Of a stretch of 64,000 bases of DNA, positions 16,201 through 24,692 are shown piece after piece. The stretch lies in assembly GCA_947166295.1 (NCBI GenBank), contig CAMVDR010000003.1, positions 17,375-81,374 on the forward strand. The letters are read 5' to 3'. How positions within the stretch are numbered: position 1 is the first letter of the stretch; every line of letters starts with the position of its first letter. The notes under the pieces are model-generated. The model saw nothing but the letters and a program-made list of their open reading frames with translations, was not told where the DNA came from and did not search any database. A program made the position numbers and the translations under genes. This stretch comes from an uncultured Candidatus Saccharibacteria bacterium (lineage in GTDB: Bacteria > Patescibacteriota > Saccharimonadia > Saccharimonadales > Saccharimonadaceae).

Positions 16201-17342
16201 TAGCTTTGTATGGTACTAATCTGCTGCAATCTATTAATAATCCCTGGTAGTACTTCCATCACCTTGTCGATATCCTCTTTCGTATTTTCTAGCCCAAAAG
16301 AGAATCTTATAGATGAATGTGCCACCTCGGCGTCACCAGTTTTTGCCATTAGTACATGCGACGGCTTAGTGTCTCCCGCTGCACAGGCCGAACCGGTAGA
16401 TACCACTATGCCTTCGGCGTCTAGATATAGTTGAATAGATTCTCCTTCTGCCGCCCGAAAGGATACATTTAAAATATTTGGCAGGGAAGCACCATAAGTA
16501 AGATTGGTATTCAGTGAACTCCCCGGTATTTCCGTTAAAATCCTCTTAGCTAAACCATCTCTCAATCTACGCACTTCCTTATCGTACTTTTTCCAAGTTT
16601 TCTCTCGTAAAACATACTCCAACGCTGCACCAAACCCTATAATCCCTACGGTGTTATAGGTACCACCACGTCTCTTATTCTCTTGATTGCCTCCAATAAT
16701 AAGAGGCTTAAATGGCACCCCCCTTCGCACATATAAAGCCCCCACCCCTACCGGCCCACCTATCTTGTGTGCACTAAATGTCGCATAGTCCACCCCTAAT
16801 TTCTTTATATCTATAGGTATTTTACCTAGTGTCTGCGTTAAATCAGAGTGTATATATCCGCCTTTTCGCACGGTTACCAGGGGTTTGCCCCAATCGTTTT
16901 TCTTATCAAACATTTCTGGGCAGTCCACCGATTCATCTTTTGCGGCTCGCCTAACCACTTCTGCTAAGTCCAAAATCTCCCCAGTTTCATTGTTTGCCTG
17001 CATATAAGAGTATAATTTTGGTAGCTTATCGCCCTTATACTCTCGTGCCGTCTCTATTATAGAATGATGCTCCAGGGGTGAAGTCTCAATCTGATGTCCT
17101 TCAAAAGTCCGAATTACAGCATTATTGCTCTCTGATGCCCCAGAGGTAAAAACAATCTCATCTGGCTCCGCGCCAATCATCTTTGCTAGCAATTCGCGCG
17201 TGCGCTCTATTTCATTCATCGCTAAATGCCCAGGGGTATGTAAGGCCGACGCATTGGCAAAAAATCGCTTTTCCGCCCGGTGCATTGCCTCTCTTACCTC
17301 TGGAAGCAATGGGCTAGTTGCTGCATAGTCTAGATATGTCAT
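16200..17342 (-). CDS. iscS: Cysteine desulfurase (NifS/IscS family)
   Basis: 380 residues from ATG 17342 (MTYLDYAATSPLLPEV). A minus-strand TATAAT at 17353-17358 is 10 nt upstream, so the leader is at most a few bases. PLP-dependent enzyme that moves sulfur from cysteine to the scaffold. Motifs: ASESNNAVIRT, the PLP lysine in FSAHKIGGPVGVGAL, and the catalytic Cys in VSTGSACAAGDTKPSHVL. A short insert around residues 135-155 (FDKKNDWGKP) lengthens a loop. Converges on the IscU scaffold gene. Confidence 0.95.
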   Translation of the reverse strand: MTYLDYAATSPLLPEVREAMHRAEKRFFANASALHTPGHLAMNEIERTRELLAKMIGAEPDEIVFTSGASESNNAVIRTFEGHQIETSPLEHHSIIETAREYKGDKLPKLYSYMQANNETGEILDLAEVVRRAAKDESVDCPEMFDKKNDWGKPLVTVRKGGYIHSDLTQTLGKIPIDIKKLGVDYATFSAHKIGGPVGVGALYVRRGVPFKPLIIGGNQENKRRGGTYNTVGIIGFGAALEYVLREKTWKKYDKEVRRLRDGLAKRILTEIPGSSLNTNLTYGASLPNILNVSFRAAEGESIQLYLDAEGIVVSTGSACAAGDTKPSHVLMAKTGDAEVAHSSIRFSFGLENTKEDIDKVMEVLPGIINRLQQISTIQS

Positions 17343-17369
17343 CTTAGCATTGATTATAGCATACATCCT

Positions 17370-17450
17370 GGCGGGTGGCCTCGCTGGGGGGCCGCTGCGC
17401 GCAGGCGGCAGCCGAGCATAGTGGGGGAAACTGCGAGGTCAGGACCCGCC
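17370..17450. repeat. Palindromic element E, divergent copy 4 (81 nt)
   Basis: Same outer stem GGCGGGT/ACCCGCC (17370-17376, 17444-17450) and the same AGGACC just inside, but the interior is different: GGCCTCGC/GCGAGGTC and GCCGC...GCGGC stems. Same total length as copies 2 and 3. Lies between divergent iscS and gyrB, 11 nt before the gyrB -35. Confidence 0.65.
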
Positions 17451-17460
17451 AAGAGAATAC

Positions 17461-17489
17461 TTGAATTTTTTCTCCTTATAATGTACAAT
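17461..17489 (+). promoter_or_regulatory. gyrB-gyrA promoter
   Basis: TTGAAT (17461-17466) and TACAAT (17484-17489), spacer 17 nt. Confidence 0.7.
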
Positions 17490-17521
17490 ATAGGGGTATA
17501 TTAAGAAGAGGTATAACAAAA

Positions 17522-19507
17522 ATGGCTGACAAAGCGGGAGATTACGACTCGTCAGAAATTCGGGTACTAGAAGGTCTAGAGCCAGTTCGGTTACGTCCTG
17601 GTATGTATATCGGCTCCACCGGTTATGATGGTTTACATCACCTTATCAAAGAAATCGCCGATAACTCTATAGACGAGGCCATCGCAGGCTACGCTAATAA
17701 AATTGACATCACTATCTTAAAAGATGGCGGCGTTCGTATAGATGATAACGGCCGTGGTATTCCGGTAGATATCCACCCTAAAACTAAAAAATCCACACTA
17801 GAAACAGTACTTACCGTGCTTCATGCCGGTGGTAAATTCGGTGATGGCGGATATAAAGTCTCATCTGGTCTCCACGGTGTAGGCTCTTCGGTGGTAAACG
17901 CTCTTTCTACCCACATGGTGGCCGAAGTCTATCGGGATGGCAAATCTCACCATATTGAGTTCGACGTCGGCAAGCCAACTATGGAGCTACAGATCACCAA
18001 GGGCACCCCGCGCGAATCTGGCACCTCTATTACTTTCTATCCTGACCCTTCTATCTTTAAAGAAACCACTACTTTTGACTACAAGTGGGTTTCTAATTAC
18101 GCTCGTCACCAAGCTTACCTTACCAAAGGTATCCTCATCACTGTTGCGGATGAGCGTACCGGCGAGCACGAATCCTTCTATTTCGAAGGTGGTATTAAAA
18201 GCTATGTCAAGCGTCTCAATAACGGCAAAGAAGTCCTCTCTGATGATATCTTCTATGTAGATAAACAAATCGGCGATTCTGCCGTAGAAATAGCTCTCCA
18301 ATACAACGATAGCTATGCTGAGACCATGAAACCTTTTGCTAATAACGTTCTTACCCCTGATGGCGGTATGCACGTGGTAGGTTTCCGCACTGGTCTCACT
18401 CGCACTGTTAATGATTATGCCCGCAAAAACGGCCTACTCAAAGAAAAAGAAGATAATCTAACAGGTGACGATATTAAGGAAGGCCTCACTGCTGTTATTT
18501 TGGTCAAGCTCCCCGATCCTCAATTCGAAGGCCAGACCAAAAATAAGCTAGGCAATCCAGAGGTCCGCGGCTATGTAGATAAGGTAATGACTGAATATTT
18601 CGGCTATTACCTAGAAGAAAACCCCGCCATCGCTAAGAAAATCGTCAACAAAGCCACTCTAGCTGCACGTGCCCGCAAGGCCGCTCGCGCTGCTAGAGAC
18701 AATGTTATTCGTAAAGGCGCCTTCGAAGGTCTAAATCTCCCGTCCAAGCTTGCTGATTGCTCCTCTAGAAACAGGGAAGATTGTGAACTCTTCATCGTAG
18801 AGGGTAACTCCGCTGCCGGCTCCGCTAAGGAGGGCCGCAACCCCCAAATCCAAGCTATCTTGCCTCTAAGAGGTAAAGTACTAAACACTGAACGCGCTCG
18901 CCTAGATAAAATGCTCGCTAATCAAGAATTAGTATCCCTAATCAAGGGCCTAGGTGTAGGTATTGGTGATCAGTTTAATATTGATGGTCTCAGATATGAC
19001 AAGATTATCTTCATGACCGATGCCGATGTAGATGGTCTTCATATCGCTACGCTTCTTATGACTTTCTTCTTCCGCTACATGCCGCAAGTAATAGAGGCAG
19101 GCCATGTTTACTTGGCAAAGCCACCTCTATTTGGGCTCATCAAGGGTACTGGTAGCACTCGTAAAATAGATTACCTCTACGACGAAGTTGCCCTAGAGAA
19201 CAAACTTACCGAAAAAATCGAAGAACGTCGCAAAAACGGCACCAAGATAGACGAATCTCAAGAACGTTTCAAACAGGCTGGCTACACCGCTCAACAGCGC
19301 TTTAAAGGTCTCGGCGAAATGGACGCCAAACAGCTCTGGGAGACCACCATGGACCCAGAGAACCGTATTCTTGTCCAAGTTCATATTGATGATGCCGAAA
19401 AAGCCGACGCAGTATTTACTAAGCTAATGGGAGACCAGGTCGACCTCCGTAAAAACTTTATCCAAGCCGGCGCCGCTAGCGTAGATTTGGATGATCTAGA
19501 CTTCTAA
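17522..19507 (+). CDS. gyrB: DNA gyrase subunit B
   Basis: 661 residues. GHKL ATPase domain (EIADNSIDEA, DDNGRGIPVD, LHAGGKF, GLHGVGSSVVNAL), transducer domain, then TOPRIM with EGNSAAGSAKEGRNP, PLRGKVLNTERAR and DADVDGLH supplying Mg2+ ligands; C-terminal tail with GYTAQQRFKGLGEM. Length fits the short Gram-positive type without the insert of E. coli. gyrA begins 10 nt after the stop, in the same operon. Confidence 0.97.
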   Translation: MADKAGDYDSSEIRVLEGLEPVRLRPGMYIGSTGYDGLHHLIKEIADNSIDEAIAGYANKIDITILKDGGVRIDDNGRGIPVDIHPKTKKSTLETVLTVLHAGGKFGDGGYKVSSGLHGVGSSVVNALSTHMVAEVYRDGKSHHIEFDVGKPTMELQITKGTPRESGTSITFYPDPSIFKETTTFDYKWVSNYARHQAYLTKGILITVADERTGEHESFYFEGGIKSYVKRLNNGKEVLSDDIFYVDKQIGDSAVEIALQYNDSYAETMKPFANNVLTPDGGMHVVGFRTGLTRTVNDYARKNGLLKEKEDNLTGDDIKEGLTAVILVKLPDPQFEGQTKNKLGNPEVRGYVDKVMTEYFGYYLEENPAIAKKIVNKATLAARARKAARAARDNVIRKGAFEGLNLPSKLADCSSRNREDCELFIVEGNSAAGSAKEGRNPQIQAILPLRGKVLNTERARLDKMLANQELVSLIKGLGVGIGDQFNIDGLRYDKIIFMTDADVDGLHIATLLMTFFFRYMPQVIEAGHVYLAKPPLFGLIKGTGSTRKIDYLYDEVALENKLTEKIEERRKNGTKIDESQERFKQAGYTAQQRFKGLGEMDAKQLWETTMDPENRILVQVHIDDAEKADAVFTKLMGDQVDLRKNFIQAGAASVDLDDLDF

Positions 19508-19516
19508 GGAGAAAAT

Positions 19517-22090
19517 ATGGCAAAAGACGAAGAAATCAACAAAAAACCAGAAGAAACTTCACCAGAAGCTCCAGAAGCCACTTCTGGCGTCGAAGCGCCG
19601 GAAGATACCACTTTGGAGGGTGAACTCGTCCAGGACGGTATCGAGAAGCGTGGCGTAGAAAACACCATGGAAGAATACTTCCTCAAGTATTCCATGTCCG
19701 TAATCATCGATCGCGCCTTACCCGACGTCAGAGATGGCTTGAAGCCTGTCAACCGCCGTATATTATACGCTATGAACAAAAACGGCTGGAAAGCTCCTCA
19801 TGCTACTGTAAAATCCGCTCGTATCGTCGGTGAAGTCATGGGTAAATATCACCCTCACGGCGACTCTTCTATCTATATGGCGATGGTCAACCTCGCTCAG
19901 CCTTGGAAGATGCGCTATACCTTAGTGGAAGGCCAGGGTAACTTCGGTTCAATGGACGGTGATGAACCAGCCGCCTCACGTTACACTGAGGCCAGGATGG
20001 ACAAAGTCGGCGCTGAGCTCTTAACTGATATCGAGAAAGACACTGTCGATTTCGTAGACAACTTTGACGGCACAGAAAAAGAGCCCCGCGTGCTCCCAGC
20101 CGCTCTCCCAAACATCCTTCTAAATGGTCAGATGGGTATTGCTGTCGGTATGGCTACCAATATCCCGCCGCACAACCTCGGCGAATTAGTAGATGCTACC
20201 GTTGCCCAGATAGATAATCCAGATATTACTTTGGACGAACTCATGAAACACGTCAAGGGCCCAGATTTTCCAACCGGCGCCGAAGTTTACGGCGGTGCAC
20301 CAATGCGCCAGGCTTATGCCACCGGTAAGGGTTCCGTAGTAATCCGTGCCGTTGCCAATATAGAAGAACGTAAAAATGGTCGCTATAACATAGTAGTCAC
20401 CGAAGTACCTTATGGTATGAGCAAGGAAGGCTTTATCGAAAAAGTTCGCGAACTTGTCCTTTCTAAGAAACTTGACCATATCGCAGACGCTCGTGATGAA
20501 TCTGCCCGTGGCAAGATTCGTATCGTAGTTGAGCTCAAAAAAGACGCCTTCCCAAAGAAGATTTTAAACCAACTCTACAAGATGACTAGCCTGCAGACTA
20601 CCTTCCATTACAATATGTTGGCTCTTGTCAATGGTGTTCAGCCTCGTATTCTTGGCCTCAAAGAGATCCTAGCTGAGTTTATCAAACACCGCCAAGTAGT
20701 GATTCGTCGTCGCACCGAGTTCGAGTTGAAGAAAGCCAAAGAACGTGCTCATATCTTAGAAGGCTTAAAGATTGCTCTTGATAATATCGACGAAGTGATT
20801 AAAGTCATTCGCGCATCTTATGACGATGCCGACAAACAGCTCATGACTAGATTCGGTCTTTCTGAGATTCAAGCCAACGCCATCTTGCAGATGCAACTTC
20901 GCCGTCTCCAAGGCCTAGAACGCGACAAGATCGAAGAAGAATTGAAGCAGCTCCACGAGCTCATCAAGAAGTTAGAAGCTATCCTCGCTGACGAGAATGA
21001 GATTCTTCGCGTCATCAAGGAAGAGCTCTTAGCCCTCAAAGATAAGTATGGTGACGAGCGTCGCTCAAAAATCATTAACCACGAAGTCGGCAAATTCTCC
21101 GAAGAAGAACTCATCCCAGAAGAAGAGAGTGTTATTCTTCTTACTTCAGAAAATTACATGAAGCGTGTCCCGCAGACCGATTTCCGCAAGCAAAACCGCG
21201 GCGGCAAGGGTAAGCGCGGTATGACCACCAAAGAAGAGGATGTTATTGCTCAAATCCTAACTGCCAATTCGCACGATTTCTTGCTCTTCTTTACCAATCA
21301 AGGAAGATTATTCAGAATGAAGGCTTACGAAGTACCACAGGCCTCTCTAGCTGCCAAGGGTACCGCCGCTGTAAATATGCTCAATATGCACCCAGAAGAA
21401 AAAATCACTGCCATCATCAAACAAGGCGATGCTGGTGCTAACGGCTACCTCTTTATGGCTACCAAGAAAGGCACCATCAAGAAATCCGCTATCAAAGACT
21501 TCTTCAATGTCCGCAGCAATGGCCTTATTGCTATCAAACTAGACGAAGGCGACGAGCTAAAATGGGTACAAGAAACGACAGGAGAGAACGATATCGTCAT
21601 TAGTACCTCTGCCGGCCAGGCCACTCGCTTCAACGAAAAAGAAGTCCGTGCCATGGGTCGCGCCGCTATGGGGGTGCGTGGCATGCGTCTCCGCCCGAAG
21701 GATGAGATCGTCGGTATGGACGTAGTAACAGATCCTAAACAAAAGCTCATCGTGGTGTCTGCCAATGGTTACGGTAAGGCCACCCTAGTGTCCAACTTCC
21801 CACCGCACAAGCGTGGTGGCGTAGGCATCAAAGTCGCCGCCGTTACCGAGAAAACTGGTCCTATCGTAGCGGTTCACACCTTAGATCCGCTAGCCAAGGA
21901 AGTAATCATGATGTCTACCAAGGGCCAAGCCATCCGCGTAGCGATGAAAGAAATCCCAACTCTTGGTCGTGCTACCCAGGGTGTGCGCATCATGAAGATG
22001 GGCGAAGGCGATACTGTAGCTTCTATTGGTATTGTTCTCCCCGAAGAAGAACAAGATAAAGTAGAATCCGAAGAACCGAAAAATAAATAA
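19517..22090 (+). CDS. gyrA: DNA gyrase subunit A
   Basis: 857 residues; GGAG 6 nt before ATG. An acidic, alanine-rich N-terminal extension of about 45 residues precedes the core [23 protein letters not shown]. Catalytic Tyr is residue 156 (AASRYTEAR). The quinolone-determining segment is [12 protein letters not shown]: Ser117 matches E. coli Ser83, but Met121 stands where Asp87 is found. The C-terminal beta-pinwheel has a GyrA-box-like segment [12 protein letters not shown], supporting gyrase rather than topoisomerase IV. A terminator follows. Confidence 0.96.
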   Translation: MAKDEEINKKPEETSPEAPEATSGVEAPEDTTLEGELVQDGIEKRGVENTMEEYFLKYSMSVIIDRALPDVRDGLKPVNRRILYAMNKNGWKAPHATVKSARIVGEVMGKYHPHGDSSIYMAMVNLAQPWKMRYTLVEGQGNFGSMDGDEPAASRYTEARMDKVGAELLTDIEKDTVDFVDNFDGTEKEPRVLPAALPNILLNGQMGIAVGMATNIPPHNLGELVDATVAQIDNPDITLDELMKHVKGPDFPTGAEVYGGAPMRQAYATGKGSVVIRAVANIEERKNGRYNIVVTEVPYGMSKEGFIEKVRELVLSKKLDHIADARDESARGKIRIVVELKKDAFPKKILNQLYKMTSLQTTFHYNMLALVNGVQPRILGLKEILAEFIKHRQVVIRRRTEFELKKAKERAHILEGLKIALDNIDEVIKVIRASYDDADKQLMTRFGLSEIQANAILQMQLRRLQGLERDKIEEELKQLHELIKKLEAILADENEILRVIKEELLALKDKYGDERRSKIINHEVGKFSEEELIPEEESVILLTSENYMKRVPQTDFRKQNRGGKGKRGMTTKEEDVIAQILTANSHDFLLFFTNQGRLFRMKAYEVPQASLAAKGTAAVNMLNMHPEEKITAIIKQGDAGANGYLFMATKKGTIKKSAIKDFFNVRSNGLIAIKLDEGDELKWVQETTGENDIVISTSAGQATRFNEKEVRAMGRAAMGVRGMRLRPKDEIVGMDVVTDPKQKLIVVSANGYGKATLVSNFPPHKRGGVGIKVAAVTEKTGPIVAVHTLDPLAKEVIMMSTKGQAIRVAMKEIPTLGRATQGVRIMKMGEGDTVASIGIVLPEEEQDKVESEEPKNK

Positions 22091-22107
22091 AGCCAAAAGA
22101 TAGGAAA

Positions 22108-22138
22108 TTAAGCCAGAGAAATCTGGCTTAATTTTTTG
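22108..22138 (+). terminator. gyrBA terminator
   Basis: TTAAGCCAGA/TCTGGCTTAA hairpin followed by ATTTTTTG. Confidence 0.88.
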
Positions 22139-22159
22139 TTTCAACTCTGTTATTTTTAT

Positions 22160-22189
22160 TTGCTCTCACCAAACTTTTCGTGCTATAAT
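22160..22189 (+). promoter_or_regulatory. Promoter of surface cassette 1 leader
   Basis: TTGCTC (22160-22165) and TATAAT (22184-22189), spacer 18 nt, directly upstream of the structured leader. Confidence 0.65.
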
Positions 22190-22195
22190 TAAATT

Positions 22196-22381
22196 GCTTT
22201 ATCATTATTATTAACAAGACCAAAGTTTTTTAAAAGCTTATCCGGTATATTGTTCAGAAGTAGTAATGGCGCCGTGAGGCATCAAAATTTCTGAACAGGC
22301 GAATAAGCTTTGGTTAGTAATAGTGATGATAAAGCACCTTGCGGTGCCATTTTTGTTAATCCCCATTAATATAGTGGCACC
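22196..22381 (+). promoter_or_regulatory. Structured leader RNA 1 with competing terminator/antiterminator
   Basis: Long closing stem 22196-22215 with 22313-22335; inner stems AAGCTTAT/ATAAGCTT and TTGTTCAGAA/TTCTGAACA; apical loop with AATGGCGCCGTGAGG (22265-22279). It leads directly into GCACC/GGTGC (22334-22347) plus ATTTTTG, a terminator. GGTGCCA (22343-22349) can instead pair with TGGCACC (22375-22381), destroying the terminator. The same plan with different stems occurs at 47209 and 63831. It precedes a surface-protein gene. Ligand or trigger unknown; no known riboswitch class was recognised. Confidence 0.7.
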
Positions 22382-22424
22382 ACATGGGGGAGTAGTAGTA
22401 ATCATATATATAAGTGAGGTAAAG

Positions 22425-24143
22425 ATGGGCCATAGAACCACTAAAACTAATCATAAAGTAAAGGTACATAAAACTGTGTCATATAGAATAGATTTCTTCT
22501 ACTATGCTTTCTGCAATATATTAATTGTTATTATTCCACTAGTTATCATTTCCGCCCTTCTTCTTTCTCTCCCTCATTCTTCCGCTAACGATAGTATCGC
22601 TAGTTCGGACGAACTCACTCTCACCTTGTCTTCATCATGCACCCTCAGAAGTGAAGTAGAAAAAGCACATACAGCCACACTCAACAGTGGGCAATATGAA
22701 GGAGAAATAGGCACCACCAGAGTTAATACCTATTGTAATGACAATAATGGCTATAGCATCTATGCTATAGGTAGTAGCAATAATGTAGATGGTAACACAG
22801 ATCTAGTTAGTAATATAAATGATAACTACAATATTAGTACTGGCTTATACAATAGTAGCACTATTACTCCTTCCTCTCCTTCTACTTGGTCCATGAAGTT
22901 AACAGCAGGTACTGGTACTGGTATTAACCCTGATACTGGTGCTAGTGTAGTACTTACTCCTCCTAATATAGTAAATGGCTTTAATAACTATAGTCTAGTA
23001 CCTAGTACTTATACCTTAGTAGCTAGTAGATCTTCTGCTACTGATCTTTCTTCCAATACTGATGTTACCGGTTCTTACTTTACTACTACTTATGATATCT
23101 ATGCTTCTTCCTATCAGCCGGCTGGGACTTATAGTGGAAAGGTTAAATATGCTATCTTGCATCCATATAGTAATTCTAATATAGTAGACTTTAGTAATGC
23201 CTTTGCTAGAGCTGGTAAAGAACCAGTCACTATACCAGGCTCTGGTGTCTATTACAAAATGCAAGACATGAATACTGCTATATGTAATGCGGTAAATATA
23301 TATAACGAAGCCTCAGCAATCCAACTAGTAGATATTAGGGACAATAACACCTACTGGGTATCTAAGCTAGAAGACGGGCATTGTTGGATGACACAGAATT
23401 TAGATTTTGATATAGACACCACCAAAACTTATACTCATAACGATACAGACCTAGGCTGGGATCCAAATAGTTTTGATAGTAATGCTACATGGAAACCAGA
23501 TACCACTAATGGTAAATATAACCTACCAGTAAACGGTACTTCTGTTCCTAATTGGTCTAATCAAAATACCTATCCATATTCTGCAGACCCCGGTGATGTA
23601 TATTACTATACATCAAACTCCAATGATAATGATATAAAATACAATTCACTATCCGAGTGTATAGCAGCAGATCATACAGAAGGAGATTGTAAACATTATC
23701 ATGCTGGCAATTACTATAACTGGACTGCAGCCATAGCATCTAATAATTCTAGCAGTCTTACGACACAATACGCTAACGCCCCTAACTCTATTTGTCCTAA
23801 AGGTTGGAGATTGCCATACACTGATATTATAGATAATAGTCATAACGAGTTTGGCAGACTACTTTACGACTATAATATTACTAATAATATAGCCGGATCG
23901 GGTGATATAGGCTACAAAACGGGTGGTTTTAATACTATCAGGGTTTCCCCTTTGTGGTTTGTGCGGTCCGGTTCCATCCATGATTACACTCTAACTAGTT
24001 CTGGTTTTTGGGGTTCATATTGGTCTAACACTGTCGAAGACGAACTCAGAGCCTATGACCTAGTCTTTAACGATAGTAGAATTTTATTAACCTTCAATTA
24101 TAATAGATATTATGGTTGGTCCGTCCGCTGCCTCGCCCGCTAA
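22425..24143 (+). CDS. Membrane-anchored FISUMP-domain surface protein 1
   Basis: 572 residues from ATG 22425, preceded by GTGAGGT; the frame upstream runs through the leader RNA and is rejected. A membrane segment near residues 26-50 (ILIVIIPLVIISALLLSL) follows a basic start, leaving the rest outside. Residues 60-270 are N/S/T-rich and repeat-like. The C-terminal 250 residues resemble the Fibrobacter succinogenes major paralogous (FISUMP) domain: KLEDGHCWMTQNLDFDI, YYNWTAA, ICPKGWRLP, and a terminal GSYWSNT...GWSVRCLAR block with a C-type-lectin-like pattern. Likely adhesin or host-contact protein. Paralogue of the gene at 47417. Confidence 0.82.
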   Translation: MGHRTTKTNHKVKVHKTVSYRIDFFYYAFCNILIVIIPLVIISALLLSLPHSSANDSIASSDELTLTLSSSCTLRSEVEKAHTATLNSGQYEGEIGTTRVNTYCNDNNGYSIYAIGSSNNVDGNTDLVSNINDNYNISTGLYNSSTITPSSPSTWSMKLTAGTGTGINPDTGASVVLTPPNIVNGFNNYSLVPSTYTLVASRSSATDLSSNTDVTGSYFTTTYDIYASSYQPAGTYSGKVKYAILHPYSNSNIVDFSNAFARAGKEPVTIPGSGVYYKMQDMNTAICNAVNIYNEASAIQLVDIRDNNTYWVSKLEDGHCWMTQNLDFDIDTTKTYTHNDTDLGWDPNSFDSNATWKPDTTNGKYNLPVNGTSVPNWSNQNTYPYSADPGDVYYYTSNSNDNDIKYNSLSECIAADHTEGDCKHYHAGNYYNWTAAIASNNSSSLTTQYANAPNSICPKGWRLPYTDIIDNSHNEFGRLLYDYNITNNIAGSGDIGYKTGGFNTIRVSPLWFVRSGSIHDYTLTSSGFWGSYWSNTVEDELRAYDLVFNDSRILLTFNYNRYYGWSVRCLAR

Positions 24144-24192
24144 AATTTAACCCCAACCATTATAAACTTAACCACAAGCCACCCGCTAGGGG

Positions 24193-24222
24193 TTGAAATT
24201 ATTTTTGCTCTATGCCTATAAT
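24193..24222 (+). promoter_or_regulatory. Promoter of the 250-nt RNA, copy 1
   Basis: GCTAGGGGTTGAAA with TTGAAA at 24193-24198, 18-nt spacer, TATAAT at 24217-24222. The extended GGGGTTGAA around the -35 recurs before the other two RNA copies and before the gene at 24693. The -35 also forms an inverted repeat with TTTAACCCC just after the surface gene. Confidence 0.7.
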
Positions 24223-24228
24223 AACGCC

Positions 24229-24480
24229 GGGTTGGCTTCGGGATTTAGTGGACACGAAATTCACAAGCTCTAAAAAGAGTTTGTGGTTGCGTGGGGGTCC
24301 ACTAAACAGTTATTCTAGGTAGACTAGGATTCTAGAAGGGAGATGCCCAAATGACCATACAGATTAATCTGCTATGTATCATCTTTCCAGATCGGAAACG
24401 CCGAAGTAAAAAATCTAACTAGCTCCGCACTAGTTAGATAAACCCATCTAGAGAAAGTTTCCTAGAGACTTTCTCTTTTT
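24229..24480 (+). ncRNA. Conserved structured RNA of about 250 nt, copy 1
   Basis: Starts near AACGCCGGGTTGGCTTCGG. Helices: TTTAGTGGAC/GTCCACTAAA enclosing CACAAGCTC/GAGTTTGTG; TTCTAG/CTAGAA; CAGATTAATCTG; a long-range CTTCGG/CCGAAG; ATCTAACTAG/CTAGTTAGAT; then a GAGAAAGT/ACTTTCTC terminator with a U-run. Highly similar to copies 2 and 3, with compensated stem changes. No ORF with an RBS. Function unknown; it does not match tmRNA, RNase P, 6S or SRP RNA. Confidence 0.75.
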
Positions 24481-24634
24481 ATAACCAAATTATACCACAC
24501 TTCATCAAATCATCATAGCCAAAATCCTATTTTTCGCTTTGCTCATTCCGTCTATACTTTGCATTAACCGCAAGCATAAACCCCAAAATATCAGAGGTAA
24601 ACCCGTTTATACTTACAAAATTTCTCGCTGGGGG

Positions 24635-24664
24635 TTGAATTTTTTGTCTACCTATGCCTATACT
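24635..24664 (+). promoter_or_regulatory. Promoter of the sortase-type surface protein
   Basis: CGCTGGGGGTTGAAT, with TTGAAT at 24635-24640, 18-nt spacer and TATACT at 24659-24664. Shares the extended GGGGTTGAA with the 250-nt RNA promoters. Apart from a minus-strand TATAAT-like box near 24490, nothing else is seen in 24481-24634. Confidence 0.65.
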
Positions 24665-24692
24665 CCCCTAATTAAAATTAAAAAGGAGTTTT

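Noticed and set aside
17370..17450. Hammerhead-type ribozyme in palindrome copy 4 (GAAAC and GGTC words)
   Set aside because: The essential CUGANGA core is missing.
22236..22335. CRISPR array or IS element in the repeated cassette regions
   Set aside because: Repeats are few, long and structured, with no spacer pattern, cas genes or transposase; no CRISPR array is seen anywhere in the window.
24229..24480. DGR template repeat in the 250-nt RNA
   Set aside because: It has no similarity to the variable C-terminal segments of the surface genes.
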